A stretch of DNA of 64,000 nucleotides from Bacteroidota bacterium. Its GTDB lineage: Bacteria; Bacteroidota; Bacteroidia; Chitinophagales; Chitinophagaceae. The translations under genes were made by a program, and so were the position numbers. The stretch is taken from contig JAIUNV010000001.1 in the NCBI GenBank assembly GCA_020161435.1, positions 806,001 to 870,000 of the forward strand, written 5' to 3'. Numbering within the stretch: position 1 is the stretch's first letter; each line of letters begins with the position of its first letter. The notes beneath the pieces are model-generated. The model did no database searches, was not told where the DNA came from, and worked only from the letters and a program-made list of their open reading frames with translations. This document shows, in pieces, positions 45,626 through 56,100 of the stretch.

Positions 45626-48600
45626 TTATTGTATGCCTACTTGTATACTGTAGCCCGGCGTTACTTGCAAGGTAGCGCCGTAGCGAAGCAGTATGCTTCT
45701 TGCGGCAGCACCACTTGTATTGACAACAGGAAACACCGTAATGTTCGCCGGCACAATCACATCCACAGTCGCATCGGGCACGGCTGCACAACTCCAGTTG
45801 GCCGCATTGTGCCAGTTTGCGTTGCTACTGCCTGTCCAGTTAGTGCCGAATGTAACAGTGTAAACCGGCCCTGCATCAGTGCCATTGGCCACAGCCCGCA
45901 GTTGCAAGCCATACATGCTGGCCGGCAATTGATTCAACTGCAAGGTTGCATTTTGTGTGCCAGTAAATGTAGCATTGTCTGTGATTGATTGCCAGCTACC
46001 GCCTGTCCATTGCTGCCATTGGTATGTACTGCCCATTACTAACGCAGGCAGCATTGTGCTGGCATTCGGACACAACACCACATTGTTGAAGCTGCTGAGG
46101 GTAGCATCGCTTTCGTTGTTGTTGTCATCCAAGGCAGATACGGCATACAACGCATAACCCGCATTGGGCAGGTACAATTTGTTGCTGCTCACAATGCCCA
46201 CCACTCTGGCGCCATCCTGTTTCATTTGCGATAAGTCGCCTTGGTTTTCGTAGCGATATACAACATACTTCACCGCCGTATCGCCATCTGCCGCTACTAG
46301 TGGTTTTTGCCAGCGCAATGTGTCGCCGTCGAACATTACTTGTGAAGGCGCATTTGGGCAAACAGCATCTTTCCACGCAAATGCCGGTGCATATGATGGA
46401 TAACGGAATGCGGAGTTACGCAGTTCTGTTTTGATGTTTTTGCTGTTGTTTTTCAGCTGCGCTGCCCTGAACATGATGTTGCCAAAAACCTGTGGGCGGT
46501 TATTGTCTCTGGTCATATTGATTTGCGACAATATTTCGGCAGCAGCCCAGTTGCTGGCATCATCCATACGGTACAAAGCAAGGCCGGGGTAAATATGGCG
46601 GCCATACTCCTGACCACGGTCGTTCCACCATTTGCTGAGTTTGTCAAAGTCTTGAGCACCGGTAATTTTCCAGTACAACTGCGGTGCCAGATAATCTACT
46701 TTACCTGCTTGCAGCCATGCAATGGGGTCGCAATAATGTGCACTGTAAGACGAAGTGCCTGTAATGCCTGCAGGAGTGCCGCTTTTCCAAATGCCAAACG
46801 GACTCACACCAAACACCACATTTTTTTGCATGGAGGCATTGATGCTTTGCAAGGTGTCATACACCATAGCAATGAGGGTGTTTACATTGTTGCGGCGCCA
46901 TGCGGCCGTATCGGTAAAGCCCTGCGGATTGTTGTTGGCAAATGTGCCCAGGTCCTGCGAAGCCATGCCGCTGTAGGGATAGAAATAATCGTCGAAGTGA
47001 ATACCGTCAACATCGTAACGGCTGGCAATGTCGCCAATCACGTTTGCAATGTGCTGCCGCACGGCAGGCAGGCCCGGGTCGAGCATGGTGAGTGTGCCCG
47101 ATGTAAATGTCCATTCAGGATGTTGCACGGCCACGTGGTTGGATGCCAATGTTGGAGTGCTTTGTTTGGCCCGGTAGGGGTTGAGCCATGCATGTAAATC
47201 CATGCCCCGTTGATGTGCCTCATCAATCGCAAATGCCAGCGGATCCCACATGGGTGAAGGTGCAGTGCCCTGTGCACCCGTAAGCCAGTAACTCCATGGC
47301 TCAATCGTCGACGCATACAAGGCATCAGACTCTGGCCGTACTTGTAAAAACACGGAGTTGATGCCGGCGGCTTTCAAAGAGTCGAGCAACTCGAGTAACG
47401 TACCTTGCTGTTGTGCCGTACTCAATGTGCGGGAAGATGGCCAGTCGAGATTGGAAACAGTAGATACCCATGCGCCACGTAAATCACGGAGCGGATAACG
47501 GTCGTCTTTTTCGGCTGGCGTCGCCTCGCAGGCTACGGCTTCTTGTACCGCTATGTTTACCGTAGCAGTATTTGAAAAATAGCCTTCGGTAGAAGTTACC
47601 TTGTACGTAAATGCGTCTGTACCTGTAAACCCATTGTTGGGTTGATAGCGAATGCTGCCATCTGCCTGAGCGGTAGCTGTACCATTGCCTGCCGCTGCTA
47701 CAATCGTCACAGTATTGGTATTGATGCTGCCGCCATTGGGCAAATCGTTTTGCAACACATGTATTCTTTTCACCGTGCCTGCCGATACTGCGGCTGCATC
47801 GTTAATTGCTACCGGGGGTGCGGGCAATACTGAATCGCCAAAATAGGGCAGCAGTTTGTTCATGAACAAACTCATGTCAATGTCAGTAGCAGTTTCCAGC
47901 GTATAAGAAATGTACACAATGGCACCGGGAGTAGTGCCGCTGCCAAATGTGCCGCTGTAGGCTACCCCGCCTTTGGCGCCAGCTATGGCATAATCAAATA
48001 TGCTCACACTGCCGCCTGCAGCAGCAATGTTGTCCGGAAAATCTTCGGGATACACAATGCCAAACGGCAAGCTGATGCCCTCGAAATCTGTGCCTGCAAT
48101 GCCCGTTGCAGGTGTGTAGGTAGATGCGCCATCGCCAATGTACGATGCCTTCAGGTAATTTGTCATAAAGGCGAGGTCGTAAGTGGTGGAAGCGCTGCGG
48201 CCAATGTTGTAAGCTATTTCCGAACCGGAGAGCAGTAGTTTACCACCGTTATTCAGGTAATTAGTAAGGGCTGATTTTTCTGCTGCTGAAAAGACTACGT
48301 TGAGGCTACTCTCATCTCCCATAAACCATACAACAATCTTGTATTGCTGCAGGTTGATGCTGCCGTCTTCAATGAGTTCATTGGCCACCGTGCTGATTTC
48401 TACATTGCCCCTGTCTCGCAGGGCTTTCATGTAGCGGGCCGCAAAGTTGTGCGTACTGCTTTTGTATGATCCGTTGGAGCGGTCGAAGGCATCTACAACT
48501 AACACTTTGGTGCCGGTGGTATTCCACGACCGTGAGTACACATCGCTGGCAGGGCTTTCTACCGGCGACAGTGCCCCATTGCTGACCACTGCAGTGAGTT

Positions 48601-50152
48601 TGAAATGATAGACCGGCTCGGTGGGTACTATTACAAACTGTGATGATTGCAATGTGATGCCGGTGGTAGCAGCGGTAAGTGTTTGCTCATTGGCGGCCAG
48701 TACCCAATTGTTCATGTCATCGCTGCTGGCGTAGTACAAGCGATAGCCCAGCAAATTGGTTTCGAGGTTGGCTTTCCAGGTAGCGGTTACTGCGGTGCTG
48801 CCACTTGTGGCTTGGATGCTGTACAAAGTGGGTGTGGCCACACTTGGCAAAGCTCCGGCTACATTGGCGAGAAAATTGTCCCAACGTAGCTGTGTCATAT
48901 TGGGGCAGTCGGTGGCCCGTACATCGCTGTGGCCATAAATGCCTTTCTCGCCATTGGCGGAGCGGCGGGTTTTCGGAATGCCGTTTCTGGTACATACATC
49001 GGCGCAAAGTTTACCGGCTTCTGTAAGCATGGGCTGGCTATCCCACATACTCAGGTTGGTTACGAGTACTTCATGTTCTACACCAATACCTTGGTCGTTA
49101 TATTCGGTTACGCCTTGGCTCCAGGCACGTTTGGCTTCATCTACCACTTGGGTTATTTGTCCATCGCTGTTGCGTACCACATAGTGAGCACTCACTTGTG
49201 AGGTACAGTTTTTAAACCAGCTGATGGCACCTTCATAAGTGCCCGTTGCGATATAGTGTACAAAATAATAATTGATGCCGGCTCCCGCAGGGCGGCTGTT
49301 GAAGTTGCAAGAGGTAGGGCTGTAAACAGCAGCTGTATAGTCAGGCGTACCATTTCCCAACACTGAAATATTACCCGTGCTTTCGATGCTTGGAATGCTG
49401 ATGGTTTCATCGGGTGTCAGCTCAATAATTTCACCCCAAATGCTGATGGTTTTGCTGCCTTGCTGCATTACACCGTACACCCGTTTGGCCAGGCTGTAGC
49501 GCATATCGGCGTCGGTAAGGCCGGTAAGTTGCGCTACGGCCGCAAACCAATCTTCGTAACTGTTGCCGCTGTTGCCGTTCTGTTTTTTATACAATGCCAA
49601 CAGCACAGCTGCTGCCCGTATGTTTTGACGGGCCTCGTTTTTAATAGCATCGTTGGAAATGCCCAGCAGGCTTGCAGCTTTTGTTATTTGCGTCACGTTG
49701 CCCTGCTCTATCAGGCCCATCATACCCCAAGATCCGTACATGCTTTCACCCACCTGTGCCCAGTTGCTTTGCACCTGTGCGTAAGCACGGAGTATGGCTA
49801 CGGGTACGCCAAATTCCTGCGCCGCTTCACGGAAATATTTTTCCATGACGGCCACCGAAGGATGGGGACGATTGAGTATGTCTACCAGCTGTGCTGTATG
49901 GTCGGGGTGGCCATGATCATCGTCTTCCATGGCAATGCCTTCGAGATGTTTGCCGGCACTCATGAGGTAGTTGCTGAAATCACGTTGCAGCCACACATCG
50001 CCGTTGGATTGCATTACACGACGCACTGGTGTTTGAATGTACTTCCGCTCCAGCTGTTTGAGTGAGCTGTCGGTGGGCAGTGGCTTTTTGTTGATTTGTG
50101 CATGACTGCCAAAGGCCAGCAAAAGGAAGCTGCCAGCCAACAAAAGGGGCAT
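45626..50152 (-). CDS. multi-domain peptidoglycan hydrolase: lysozyme-like + amidase_2 + GHL10
   Basis: 1508 aa from MPLLLAGSFLLLAFGSHAQ (a TTG nine codons upstream would add a basic n-region). Order: lysozyme/SLT-like domain (about 95-250) whose expected ES-x-W reads QSNW; amidase_2/PGRP domain (about 280-435) with Zn ligands in VHYIATGTYEG, GHSDV and TDCPN; fibronectin-III-like module (~440-535); a Rossmann/ThuA-like region (~545-770); a Big_9/cadherin-like module (~775-870); GHL10 glycosidase (~885-1250) starting LRGAWVSTVSNLDW with GIHFDDYFYPY; then Fn3/Ig-like tail. No clear T9SS sorting domain. Amidases remove stem peptides and GHL10 (DigH) cuts denuded glycan, so the domains may act in sequence. 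Confidence 0.85.
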   Translation of the reverse strand: MPLLLAGSFLLLAFGSHAQINKKPLPTDSSLKQLERKYIQTPVRRVMQSNGDVWLQRDFSNYLMSAGKHLEGIAMEDDDHGHPDHTAQLVDILNRPHPSVAVMEKYFREAAQEFGVPVAILRAYAQVQSNWAQVGESMYGSWGMMGLIEQGNVTQITKAASLLGISNDAIKNEARQNIRAAAVLLALYKKQNGNSGNSYEDWFAAVAQLTGLTDADMRYSLAKRVYGVMQQGSKTISIWGEIIELTPDETISIPSIESTGNISVLGNGTPDYTAAVYSPTSCNFNSRPAGAGINYYFVHYIATGTYEGAISWFKNCTSQVSAHYVVRNSDGQITQVVDEAKRAWSQGVTEYNDQGIGVEHEVLVTNLSMWDSQPMLTEAGKLCADVCTRNGIPKTRRSANGEKGIYGHSDVRATDCPNMTQLRWDNFLANVAGALPSVATPTLYSIQATSGSTAVTATWKANLETNLLGYRLYYASSDDMNNWVLAANEQTLTAATTGITLQSSQFVIVPTEPVYHFKLTAVVSNGALSPVESPASDVYSRSWNTTGTKVLVVDAFDRSNGSYKSSTHNFAARYMKALRDRGNVEISTVANELIEDGSINLQQYKIVVWFMGDESSLNVVFSAAEKSALTNYLNNGGKLLLSGSEIAYNIGRSASTTYDLAFMTNYLKASYIGDGASTYTPATGIAGTDFEGISLPFGIVYPEDFPDNIAAAGGSVSIFDYAIAGAKGGVAYSGTFGSGTTPGAIVYISYTLETATDIDMSLFMNKLLPYFGDSVLPAPPVAINDAAAVSAGTVKRIHVLQNDLPNGGSINTNTVTIVAAAGNGTATAQADGSIRYQPNNGFTGTDAFTYKVTSTEGYFSNTATVNIAVQEAVACEATPAEKDDRYPLRDLRGAWVSTVSNLDWPSSRTLSTAQQQGTLLELLDSLKAAGINSVFLQVRPESDALYASTIEPWSYWLTGAQGTAPSPMWDPLAFAIDEAHQRGMDLHAWLNPYRAKQSTPTLASNHVAVQHPEWTFTSGTLTMLDPGLPAVRQHIANVIGDIASRYDVDGIHFDDYFYPYSGMASQDLGTFANNNPQGFTDTAAWRRNNVNTLIAMVYDTLQSINASMQKNVVFGVSPFGIWKSGTPAGITGTSSYSAHYCDPIAWLQAGKVDYLAPQLYWKITGAQDFDKLSKWWNDRGQEYGRHIYPGLALYRMDDASNWAAAEILSQINMTRDNNRPQVFGNIMFRAAQLKNNSKNIKTELRNSAFRYPSYAPAFAWKDAVCPNAPSQVMFDGDTLRWQKPLVAADGDTAVKYVVYRYENQGDLSQMKQDGARVVGIVSSNKLYLPNAGYALYAVSALDDNNNESDATLSSFNNVVLCPNASTMLPALVMGSTYQWQQWTGGSWQSITDNATFTGTQNATLQLNQLPASMYGLQLRAVANGTDAGPVYTVTFGTNWTGSSNANWHNAANWSCAAVPDATVDVIVPANITVFPVVNTSGAAARSILLRYGATLQVTPGYSIQVGIQ

Positions 50153-50326
50153 GCTACGGCGAAAAGAAAGTTGGAATTTCAAGCTACAGGCAAGTTTTGG
50201 TAAGTATGACGGATGATTTTGCCAGTCTAAAATAATAGAAATCGGCACTTAAACCAGCAAAAACCTGCAACGACCAGCAGAAACTTGCAAACGATTGTGG
50301 TGACCAGCCAAGCCAACCGGCCATCT

Positions 50327-51640
50327 TTACCCGTTGGTCTCGAGGTAATCGAGGTCTTTGTGAAAAGTTTCGGGCGTTTTGTACACCGACCAAATGCCAA
50401 GGGCAATAATGCCGGCCCCTGTTACGGCGGCGGCTGTCAGGTAGTTGTTGAGCATATGCTCACTGCGCAGCCATTGAAACAGCAATAAAATGAGTGGCAA
50501 AAAGCCCCGCACCAAATTGGGAATAGAGATGGCGGCTGTGGCCCGAAGGTTGGTACCAAACTGCTCAGCACTCATGGTAATGTATACCACCGAAATGCCG
50601 GAACCAAAGCCCAGCCCCATGCACAGCAGGTACATATTGCTGGCCGTGCCACCGCCTTTCAAACCAAAAAACAGGAGGATGAACAGCGATAAAATACCAT
50701 AGTAAATGAACAAGGTTTTTTTGCGGCTGCGCAAATAATTGCTGAGAAAACCAGCGCCCATGTCGCCAAATACCAACGCTACGTATTGCAGCATCAGCGC
50801 CTTCGGTTGGTCAAAATCGGCAATGCCGAAACGGCGGGCAAACTCATCCGAAAAACTGATGAGCACACCTATCACATACCACACGGGCAGGCCAATGAAA
50901 ATGCCCCGCAAGTAGCGCATCATGCGTTCACGATTGTTGAAGAACATGGCGAAATTGCCCATGGGCACATGTGATTTTTTGCTGGCATCGTAGAGGCCGC
51001 TATCGAGCACACCCACCCGCAAAAACAATAAGGCAACACCCATGCCGCCGCCAATGAAATAGCAGAGACGCCAGTCTTCGCCGCTAAGGCTGTGTACAAA
51101 GTAGGCGGCAATGGTGCCAAACACACCGCTGGTAGCAATGATGGCTGCAGCAATGCCGCGTTTTTCTTTCGGCAGCAATTCGCTGGTAAGGGTAATGCTG
51201 GCACCCAATTCACCAGCCAGCCCCAGCCCGGCTATAAACCGCAGCCAGGTGTATTGATCTACCGTTTGCACAAATCCATTGGCGATAGTAGCCAGCGAGT
51301 ACAGCAGGATGGAACCAAACAATACACTCTTGCGGCCTTTTTTATCGCCCATCATACCCCATAAAATGCCGCCCACGGTAAGGCCCATCATTTGCCAGCT
51401 GATGATGCTTTCGCCAATGTCTTTCATGGCCGACTCGGGTACGCCCAAATCACGAAAGCTGGATTTACGCACAATGCTGAATAGCAGTAAATCGTAGATA
51501 TCGACAAAAAAACCGAGGGCACCCACTACCACCGGTAGCGAAAAAATGCCGTATTGTTTGGGCTGCATTACAGCGGAAGATAATGGAGAAATGGAATTCA
51601 TTTTAGCCAGCGTATATTCTTGCAACGGTGATATTTCCAT
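50327..51640 (-). CDS. MFS transporter, sugar/metabolite:H+ symporter type
   Basis: 437 aa with 12 predicted transmembrane helices. Motif GMMGDKKGRKSVL after helix 2 and RFIAGLGLAGELGASITLTSELLP in helix 4-5 region are typical of the metabolite:H+ symporter/SP branch. Alternative starts at 51601 and 51568 would remove a non-conserved N-terminus. Substrate unknown; neighbouring genes give no clear hint. Confidence 0.88.
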   Translation of the reverse strand: MEISPLQEYTLAKMNSISPLSSAVMQPKQYGIFSLPVVVGALGFFVDIYDLLLFSIVRKSSFRDLGVPESAMKDIGESIISWQMMGLTVGGILWGMMGDKKGRKSVLFGSILLYSLATIANGFVQTVDQYTWLRFIAGLGLAGELGASITLTSELLPKEKRGIAAAIIATSGVFGTIAAYFVHSLSGEDWRLCYFIGGGMGVALLFLRVGVLDSGLYDASKKSHVPMGNFAMFFNNRERMMRYLRGIFIGLPVWYVIGVLISFSDEFARRFGIADFDQPKALMLQYVALVFGDMGAGFLSNYLRSRKKTLFIYYGILSLFILLFFGLKGGGTASNMYLLCMGLGFGSGISVVYITMSAEQFGTNLRATAAISIPNLVRGFLPLILLLFQWLRSEHMLNNYLTAAAVTGAGIIALGIWSVYKTPETFHKDLDYLETNG

Positions 51641-51769
51641 TTGGTTACATGGCTTGTGGGCGTAAGTAGCTCATGGCATGCCCGAATTTGATGCAAAGCG
51701 AAATACCCTGTAGTGGGTAGAATTACCTACATTAATGCTGATATTTTTGAGGTTTAATACCTACCCCAA

Positions 51770-53653
51770 ATGAAAAAGTGTTTCATAACGCTGGTTGTGT
51801 TTTTTGCGCTATGTGTGCAATTGTTTGCACAATCGTTTTCTCTGGTAAAAGATTATACACCCGGCGCACCCACTGAGCTGATTGTGTACAATGGAAAAGT
51901 GTATTTCAAGAATAGCGATGGCGTGGTGGGCAATGAATTATTTGTGACAGATGGTACTTCGGCCGGTACAAACCTGGTAAAGGATATAAGACCCGGTAGT
52001 GCCAATGGTGGTTGCTATGCATTTTCCATTTTAAACAATAAAATGTATTTTTTTTCAGGCACCGCCGCCAATGGCGTAGAGTTGTTTGAAAGCGACGGAA
52101 CTAATGCCGGAACAGTATTGGTAAAAGATATAAACCCCGGTGCAGGAAGTTCAGGCAGTGCCTTTTTTGCCACATTGAACGGGATAAGATATTTTGATGC
52201 ACAGGATGGTCCCAATGGGTTGGAACTCTGGCGTACTGATGGTACTACAGCTGGTACTTATATGGTAAAGGATATTGTACCCGGTGCGGGTAGCAGCTTT
52301 CCGGCTAACCTTACAACAGTGGGTAACAAAATTTTCTTTTGGGCATATAATGCCCTAAGCGGGGTTGAAATGTGGGTAAGCGATGGCACAGCCGCAGGCA
52401 CCATGTTACTCAAAGATATTTATGCTGGCGTATCGCCTAATACCTATGAAGGCACACAAATTGGGAATTTGAATGATGTTGCCTATTTCGCAAAAAACGA
52501 TGGCATCAATGGCGTGGAGTTGTGGAGGTCAGACGGAACAACTGCCGGCACTTACATGGTTAAAGACATTAGTAGCGGGCCTACTGGAAGTAACCCTTTT
52601 AATTTTATTGTTTTCAATAATGAGCTGTACTTTATTGCCACTGAGGCCGGTGTATCTAAGCTTTGGAAAACGAATGGCACCCAAGCTGGTACAGTAGCGT
52701 TAGCAACTGCAGCTGGCACTCACGGTAATGGTGGAATGTCCATGGTTGTTTTTCAGAACAAATTGTATTTCTATGGAACTGATGCAACGCATGGCAGTGA
52801 GTTGTGGAAGACGGATGGTACTATACCGGGTACTGTATTGGTGAAAGATATTAATCCCGGCATTTCATCTTCCTCATTAAAAAACCTGACCAATATTGGA
52901 GATAAAATCATCTTTAGTGCTACTACGCCCACCGCAGGTGCAGAGCCATGGGTGAGCAACGGCACTGAAATGGGTACACTTCAACTTCAGGATATTGAAC
53001 CGGGTGTGAATGGTTCTAATATTGAACAGTTTACCATTGTGGGTTCAAAACTTTTTGCCACAGCACAAACTTTAGCCAATGAAAGAGATGTGTATGTGAT
53101 AAACGATTTTGTGGCATTGCCTTTGCGCTTCATTTCCTTTACTGCTAAAAGTTGTACTTCGGCTACTGCATGCCTGGAGTGGAAAACTGCTGATGAAGTA
53201 CAGGTGGCATACTTTGATATTGAGCGGAGTACAGATGGCGTAAATTATAGCAAAACAGGTCGTGTTGTTGCTAAAAACGGAAGGACGAATAGCTACAGTT
53301 TTACTGATGATATTGCTTCGTTGCAACACTATACAAGTGTGCTGTATCGCATTCGTCAGGTAGATGTTGATGGAAAATTTAGTTATAGCAAAACCAGTAG
53401 TATTAGCAATGCAGCATTAGCATTGAAAGTGTTTCCTTCCATTACAAATTCGTCTTTTACAGTGCAATACAATGGGCTTGAAAAAATGCATATTGTAGTG
53501 AGAAATAATTCCGGAAGTACACTGTTGAATAAACCACTATTAATGGGCAGCAATACAATACAAGTACAACACTTTTCGGCCGGCACTTATTTATACAGCA
53601 TTGTTGCTTCTTCAGGAGATGTCATTAAAACCGGAAAAATTGTGAAGCAGTAA
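51770..53653 (+). CDS. ELWxxDGT-repeat protein with T9SS sorting domain
   Basis: 627 aa. Signal peptide 1-20 (LFAQ). Eight ELWxxDGT-type repeats (for example ELWRTDGTTAGTYMVKDI) from about 50 to 425 form a predicted beta-propeller. A fibronectin-like region (FTAKSCTSATACLEWKTA) follows, and the last ~75 residues (LKVFPSITNSSF ... GTYLYSIVASSGDVIKTGKI) are a type A C-terminal sorting domain. It should be exported by the GldKLMN system and attached to the cell surface. Confidence 0.93.
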   Translation: MKKCFITLVVFFALCVQLFAQSFSLVKDYTPGAPTELIVYNGKVYFKNSDGVVGNELFVTDGTSAGTNLVKDIRPGSANGGCYAFSILNNKMYFFSGTAANGVELFESDGTNAGTVLVKDINPGAGSSGSAFFATLNGIRYFDAQDGPNGLELWRTDGTTAGTYMVKDIVPGAGSSFPANLTTVGNKIFFWAYNALSGVEMWVSDGTAAGTMLLKDIYAGVSPNTYEGTQIGNLNDVAYFAKNDGINGVELWRSDGTTAGTYMVKDISSGPTGSNPFNFIVFNNELYFIATEAGVSKLWKTNGTQAGTVALATAAGTHGNGGMSMVVFQNKLYFYGTDATHGSELWKTDGTIPGTVLVKDINPGISSSSLKNLTNIGDKIIFSATTPTAGAEPWVSNGTEMGTLQLQDIEPGVNGSNIEQFTIVGSKLFATAQTLANERDVYVINDFVALPLRFISFTAKSCTSATACLEWKTADEVQVAYFDIERSTDGVNYSKTGRVVAKNGRTNSYSFTDDIASLQHYTSVLYRIRQVDVDGKFSYSKTSSISNAALALKVFPSITNSSFTVQYNGLEKMHIVVRNNSGSTLLNKPLLMGSNTIQVQHFSAGTYLYSIVASSGDVIKTGKIVKQ

Positions 53654-53690
53654 TCGGTTAGTCAAACCTTGTTTGTACAATTTCATGCCC

Positions 53691-54155
53691 ATGAAAAATT
53701 ATTGGCTAAGCCTGATTACAGTATTCAGTATGCTGAACGCTACAGCCCAGCAACCTGTTTGTACCGAATGGCAACTGGTTACCGACAGCATAAGTACATG
53801 GAATAAACTGCGGCAGCAAAACAAGCAGGATACACTTTTTGTGAGAAAACTGCTGGCTGAAAAATACAAGACACTTACAATACAGCAACAGCAACCTTCC
53901 AGTGTCAGCAGCTATGTGTTTTGGCAATTGCCCGATAGTGTACAAAATGCATTGCACACCTGCTGGCAATCATGGTGTACTACCAACGGGTACACACTGG
54001 TACAGCAACCTGCAGATGCCAAAGGCTTTCGGCGGGTAAGCGTATATGCTGATAAAAAGAAAAAGCAACGCATTGCCTTGTACGACCGCTCTGCTTTGGA
54101 TGCCACCCGCATTACGGTGGGCTTCTCTACCGAATGGCTGCCAGCGTCCCGATAG
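53691..54155 (+). CDS. hypothetical secreted protein
   Basis: 154 aa from MKNYWLSLITVFSMLNATAQ (an ATG two codons upstream is also possible). Signal peptide, then a soluble domain with three Cys (PVCTEW, HTCWQSWCTT) and a basic stretch (ADKKKKQR). It begins 38 bases after the ELWxxDGT gene and may be co-transcribed. Unrecognised. Confidence 0.65.
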   Translation: MKNYWLSLITVFSMLNATAQQPVCTEWQLVTDSISTWNKLRQQNKQDTLFVRKLLAEKYKTLTIQQQQPSSVSSYVFWQLPDSVQNALHTCWQSWCTTNGYTLVQQPADAKGFRRVSVYADKKKKQRIALYDRSALDATRITVGFSTEWLPASR

Positions 54156-54258
54156 GGTCATTTGATTTTCATTAACCTCCATGGCCGCTGCCAGGCATGC
54201 AATGAATGCTCTTGACCATTAGTTTTGGCAGGCACGTTTATCTCCGTGCATTACTGCC

Positions 54259-55242
54259 ATGCGTTTGTACACTTGCTTTTTATGGATGATGTTGGGCACA
54301 AGCTCAGTTGCTCTGGCACAACAAACTTCGACAGACACCGCTGCCAAACAGGGCAATCCTATTGTACCCGGTTGGTACGCCGACCCTGAAGGTGCTGTGT
54401 TCAACAAACGGTATTGGGTGTTTCCCACCTATTCGGCATCGTACAACGAGCAGGTATTTATGGATGCGTTTTCTTCTGCCGATTTGCGCAGCTGGACCAA
54501 GCATTCACGCATTATTGATACGGCGGCAGTACAATGGGCGAAACGGGCCATGTGGGCTCCGGCCATTATTCAAAAAGGAAAAAAGTACTTCCTGTTTTTT
54601 GCAGCCAACGACATTCAGCAAGAAACTGAACTGGGTGGCATTGGTGTAGCGGTGGCCAACAAGCCCGAAGGGCCTTACAAAGATTTGCTGGGCAAGCCAT
54701 TGATCAATGCCATCGTGAACAAAGCACAACCCATTGATCAGTTTGTGTTTCAGGATAAGGATGGACAGTACTACATGATATATGGCGGATGGGGGCGCTG
54801 CAACATGGTGAAACTGAACAGCGATTTTACCGGATTGCTGCCTTTTGAAGACGGACAAACATTCAAAGAAATTACACCGCAGGGTTATGTAGAAGGGCCG
54901 TTTATGTTTCAGCGCAAAGGCAAGTATTATTTTATGTGGAGCGAAGGCGGCTGGGGCGGTCCCAACTATCGGGTAGCTTATGCCATGGCCGATTCGCCGT
55001 TTGGCCCCTGGCAGCGCATTGGCACCGTGCTGCAGCAAGACCCCGCTGTGGCCACCGGTGCCGGGCATCACTCGGTGGTGAAAGTGCCGGGCAAAGATGA
55101 ATGGCTGATCGTATATCATCGCCGGCCGTTGGGCGAAACCCACCACAACCACCGGGTTACCTGCATCGACAAAATGACTTTTGATGCCAATGGCCTGATA
55201 CAACCGGTGAAAATGACCTTTGAAGGACCCGTGGGTAGATGA
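54259..55242 (+). CDS. secreted GH43 family glycoside hydrolase
   Basis: 327 aa, signal peptide 1-20 (ALAQ). Five-bladed propeller GH43 with catalytic candidates Asp42 in GWYADPEG, Asp in PIDQFVFQD (pKa modulator) and Glu in GYVEGPFMF. HHSVVKVPGKDEWLIVYHRR is a typical late GH43 motif. Probable arabinan/xylan side-chain activity; exact substrate unknown. No SusCD genes adjacent. Confidence 0.9.
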   Translation: MRLYTCFLWMMLGTSSVALAQQTSTDTAAKQGNPIVPGWYADPEGAVFNKRYWVFPTYSASYNEQVFMDAFSSADLRSWTKHSRIIDTAAVQWAKRAMWAPAIIQKGKKYFLFFAANDIQQETELGGIGVAVANKPEGPYKDLLGKPLINAIVNKAQPIDQFVFQDKDGQYYMIYGGWGRCNMVKLNSDFTGLLPFEDGQTFKEITPQGYVEGPFMFQRKGKYYFMWSEGGWGGPNYRVAYAMADSPFGPWQRIGTVLQQDPAVATGAGHHSVVKVPGKDEWLIVYHRRPLGETHHNHRVTCIDKMTFDANGLIQPVKMTFEGPVGR

Positions 55243-55450
55243 TTGAAACTAGATGTTTGATGCAGATGACTGATGTTGGTTAGCGGAGTAAATGTGGCAG
55301 AGCGGAGCTACACATCTTTGGGAACCGATGTTCAGCAGGGAAAGTTTGTGCTGCACAGCATTCCACAATCGATTTCGTAGATGCTGCATGGCTGTGGCAG
55401 CATACCTCGATGCATCCACCTACATTTGTGCCCCTAATCAATGATACGGC

Positions 55451-56074
55451 ATGAGTGAAACGGGCAATACTATGGACGCAAAATATCAGCAACTACTGGC
55501 CGTTACCAATAAAGGGTACGACGCTTTTTTGTACGACTGCGATGGCACACTGGCCGATAACATGCATGCCCACAAAGCCGCTTATGTGCAAACAGCTGCC
55601 AACTATGGCATTGAGCTGGATCCTGAGTTGATTACCGAACTTGCCGGCTGGCCCACGGTAGACGTGTCTGCAGAAATCAGTAAGCGTTATGGGGTGGCTT
55701 TTGATCCGGAAAAATTTGCGACCGAAAAATCTACCCTTTATTACGAGTCATACATTGGCCATACACAACCCATCGAATTTGTTGCCCGTCATTTGCAGGA
55801 GCATGCTGGTAAAGTGCGGATTGGTATTGTGTCGGGTGGAAGACCCCGCACCGTAACCAAAACGCTGGAAGTGCTGGGACTGCTGCAATACGTGGAAGTG
55901 ATTGTAGGCGCCGGCGATACCCAAAGAGGGAAGCCTTACCCCGATCCATTTTTGGCAGCGGCAGAACAGCTAGGTGTTGAGCCTGCTAAATGCATGGTGT
56001 TTGAAGATGGCCAGCCCGGTGTAGATGCGGCCATTGCTGCAGGCATGCAATGGGTACGCATCGATTTATTGTAA
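55451..56074 (+). CDS. HAD-superfamily phosphatase (YqaB/beta-PGM-like)
   Basis: 207 aa. HAD motif I YDCDGTLADN (nucleophile Asp29, acid/base Asp31), motif II VSGG, motif III Lys in RGKPYPDPF and motif IV FEDGQPGVDAA. Helical cap between residues ~40 and 110 as in subclass I phosphatases acting on sugar phosphates. The 208-base gap upstream contains small hairpins (ATGCTGC...GCAGCAT near 55380-55403) but no gene. Confidence 0.9.
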   Translation: MSETGNTMDAKYQQLLAVTNKGYDAFLYDCDGTLADNMHAHKAAYVQTAANYGIELDPELITELAGWPTVDVSAEISKRYGVAFDPEKFATEKSTLYYESYIGHTQPIEFVARHLQEHAGKVRIGIVSGGRPRTVTKTLEVLGLLQYVEVIVGAGDTQRGKPYPDPFLAAAEQLGVEPAKCMVFEDGQPGVDAAIAAGMQWVRIDLL

Positions 56075-56100
56075 AAGAAATACTACCGTTATTTCCCTAA

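Noticed and set aside
55300..55410. Possible small RNA (TGCTGCACAGCA and ATGCTGC...GCAGCAT hairpins)
   Set aside because: Short, weak hairpins without a promoter or terminator; not enough support.
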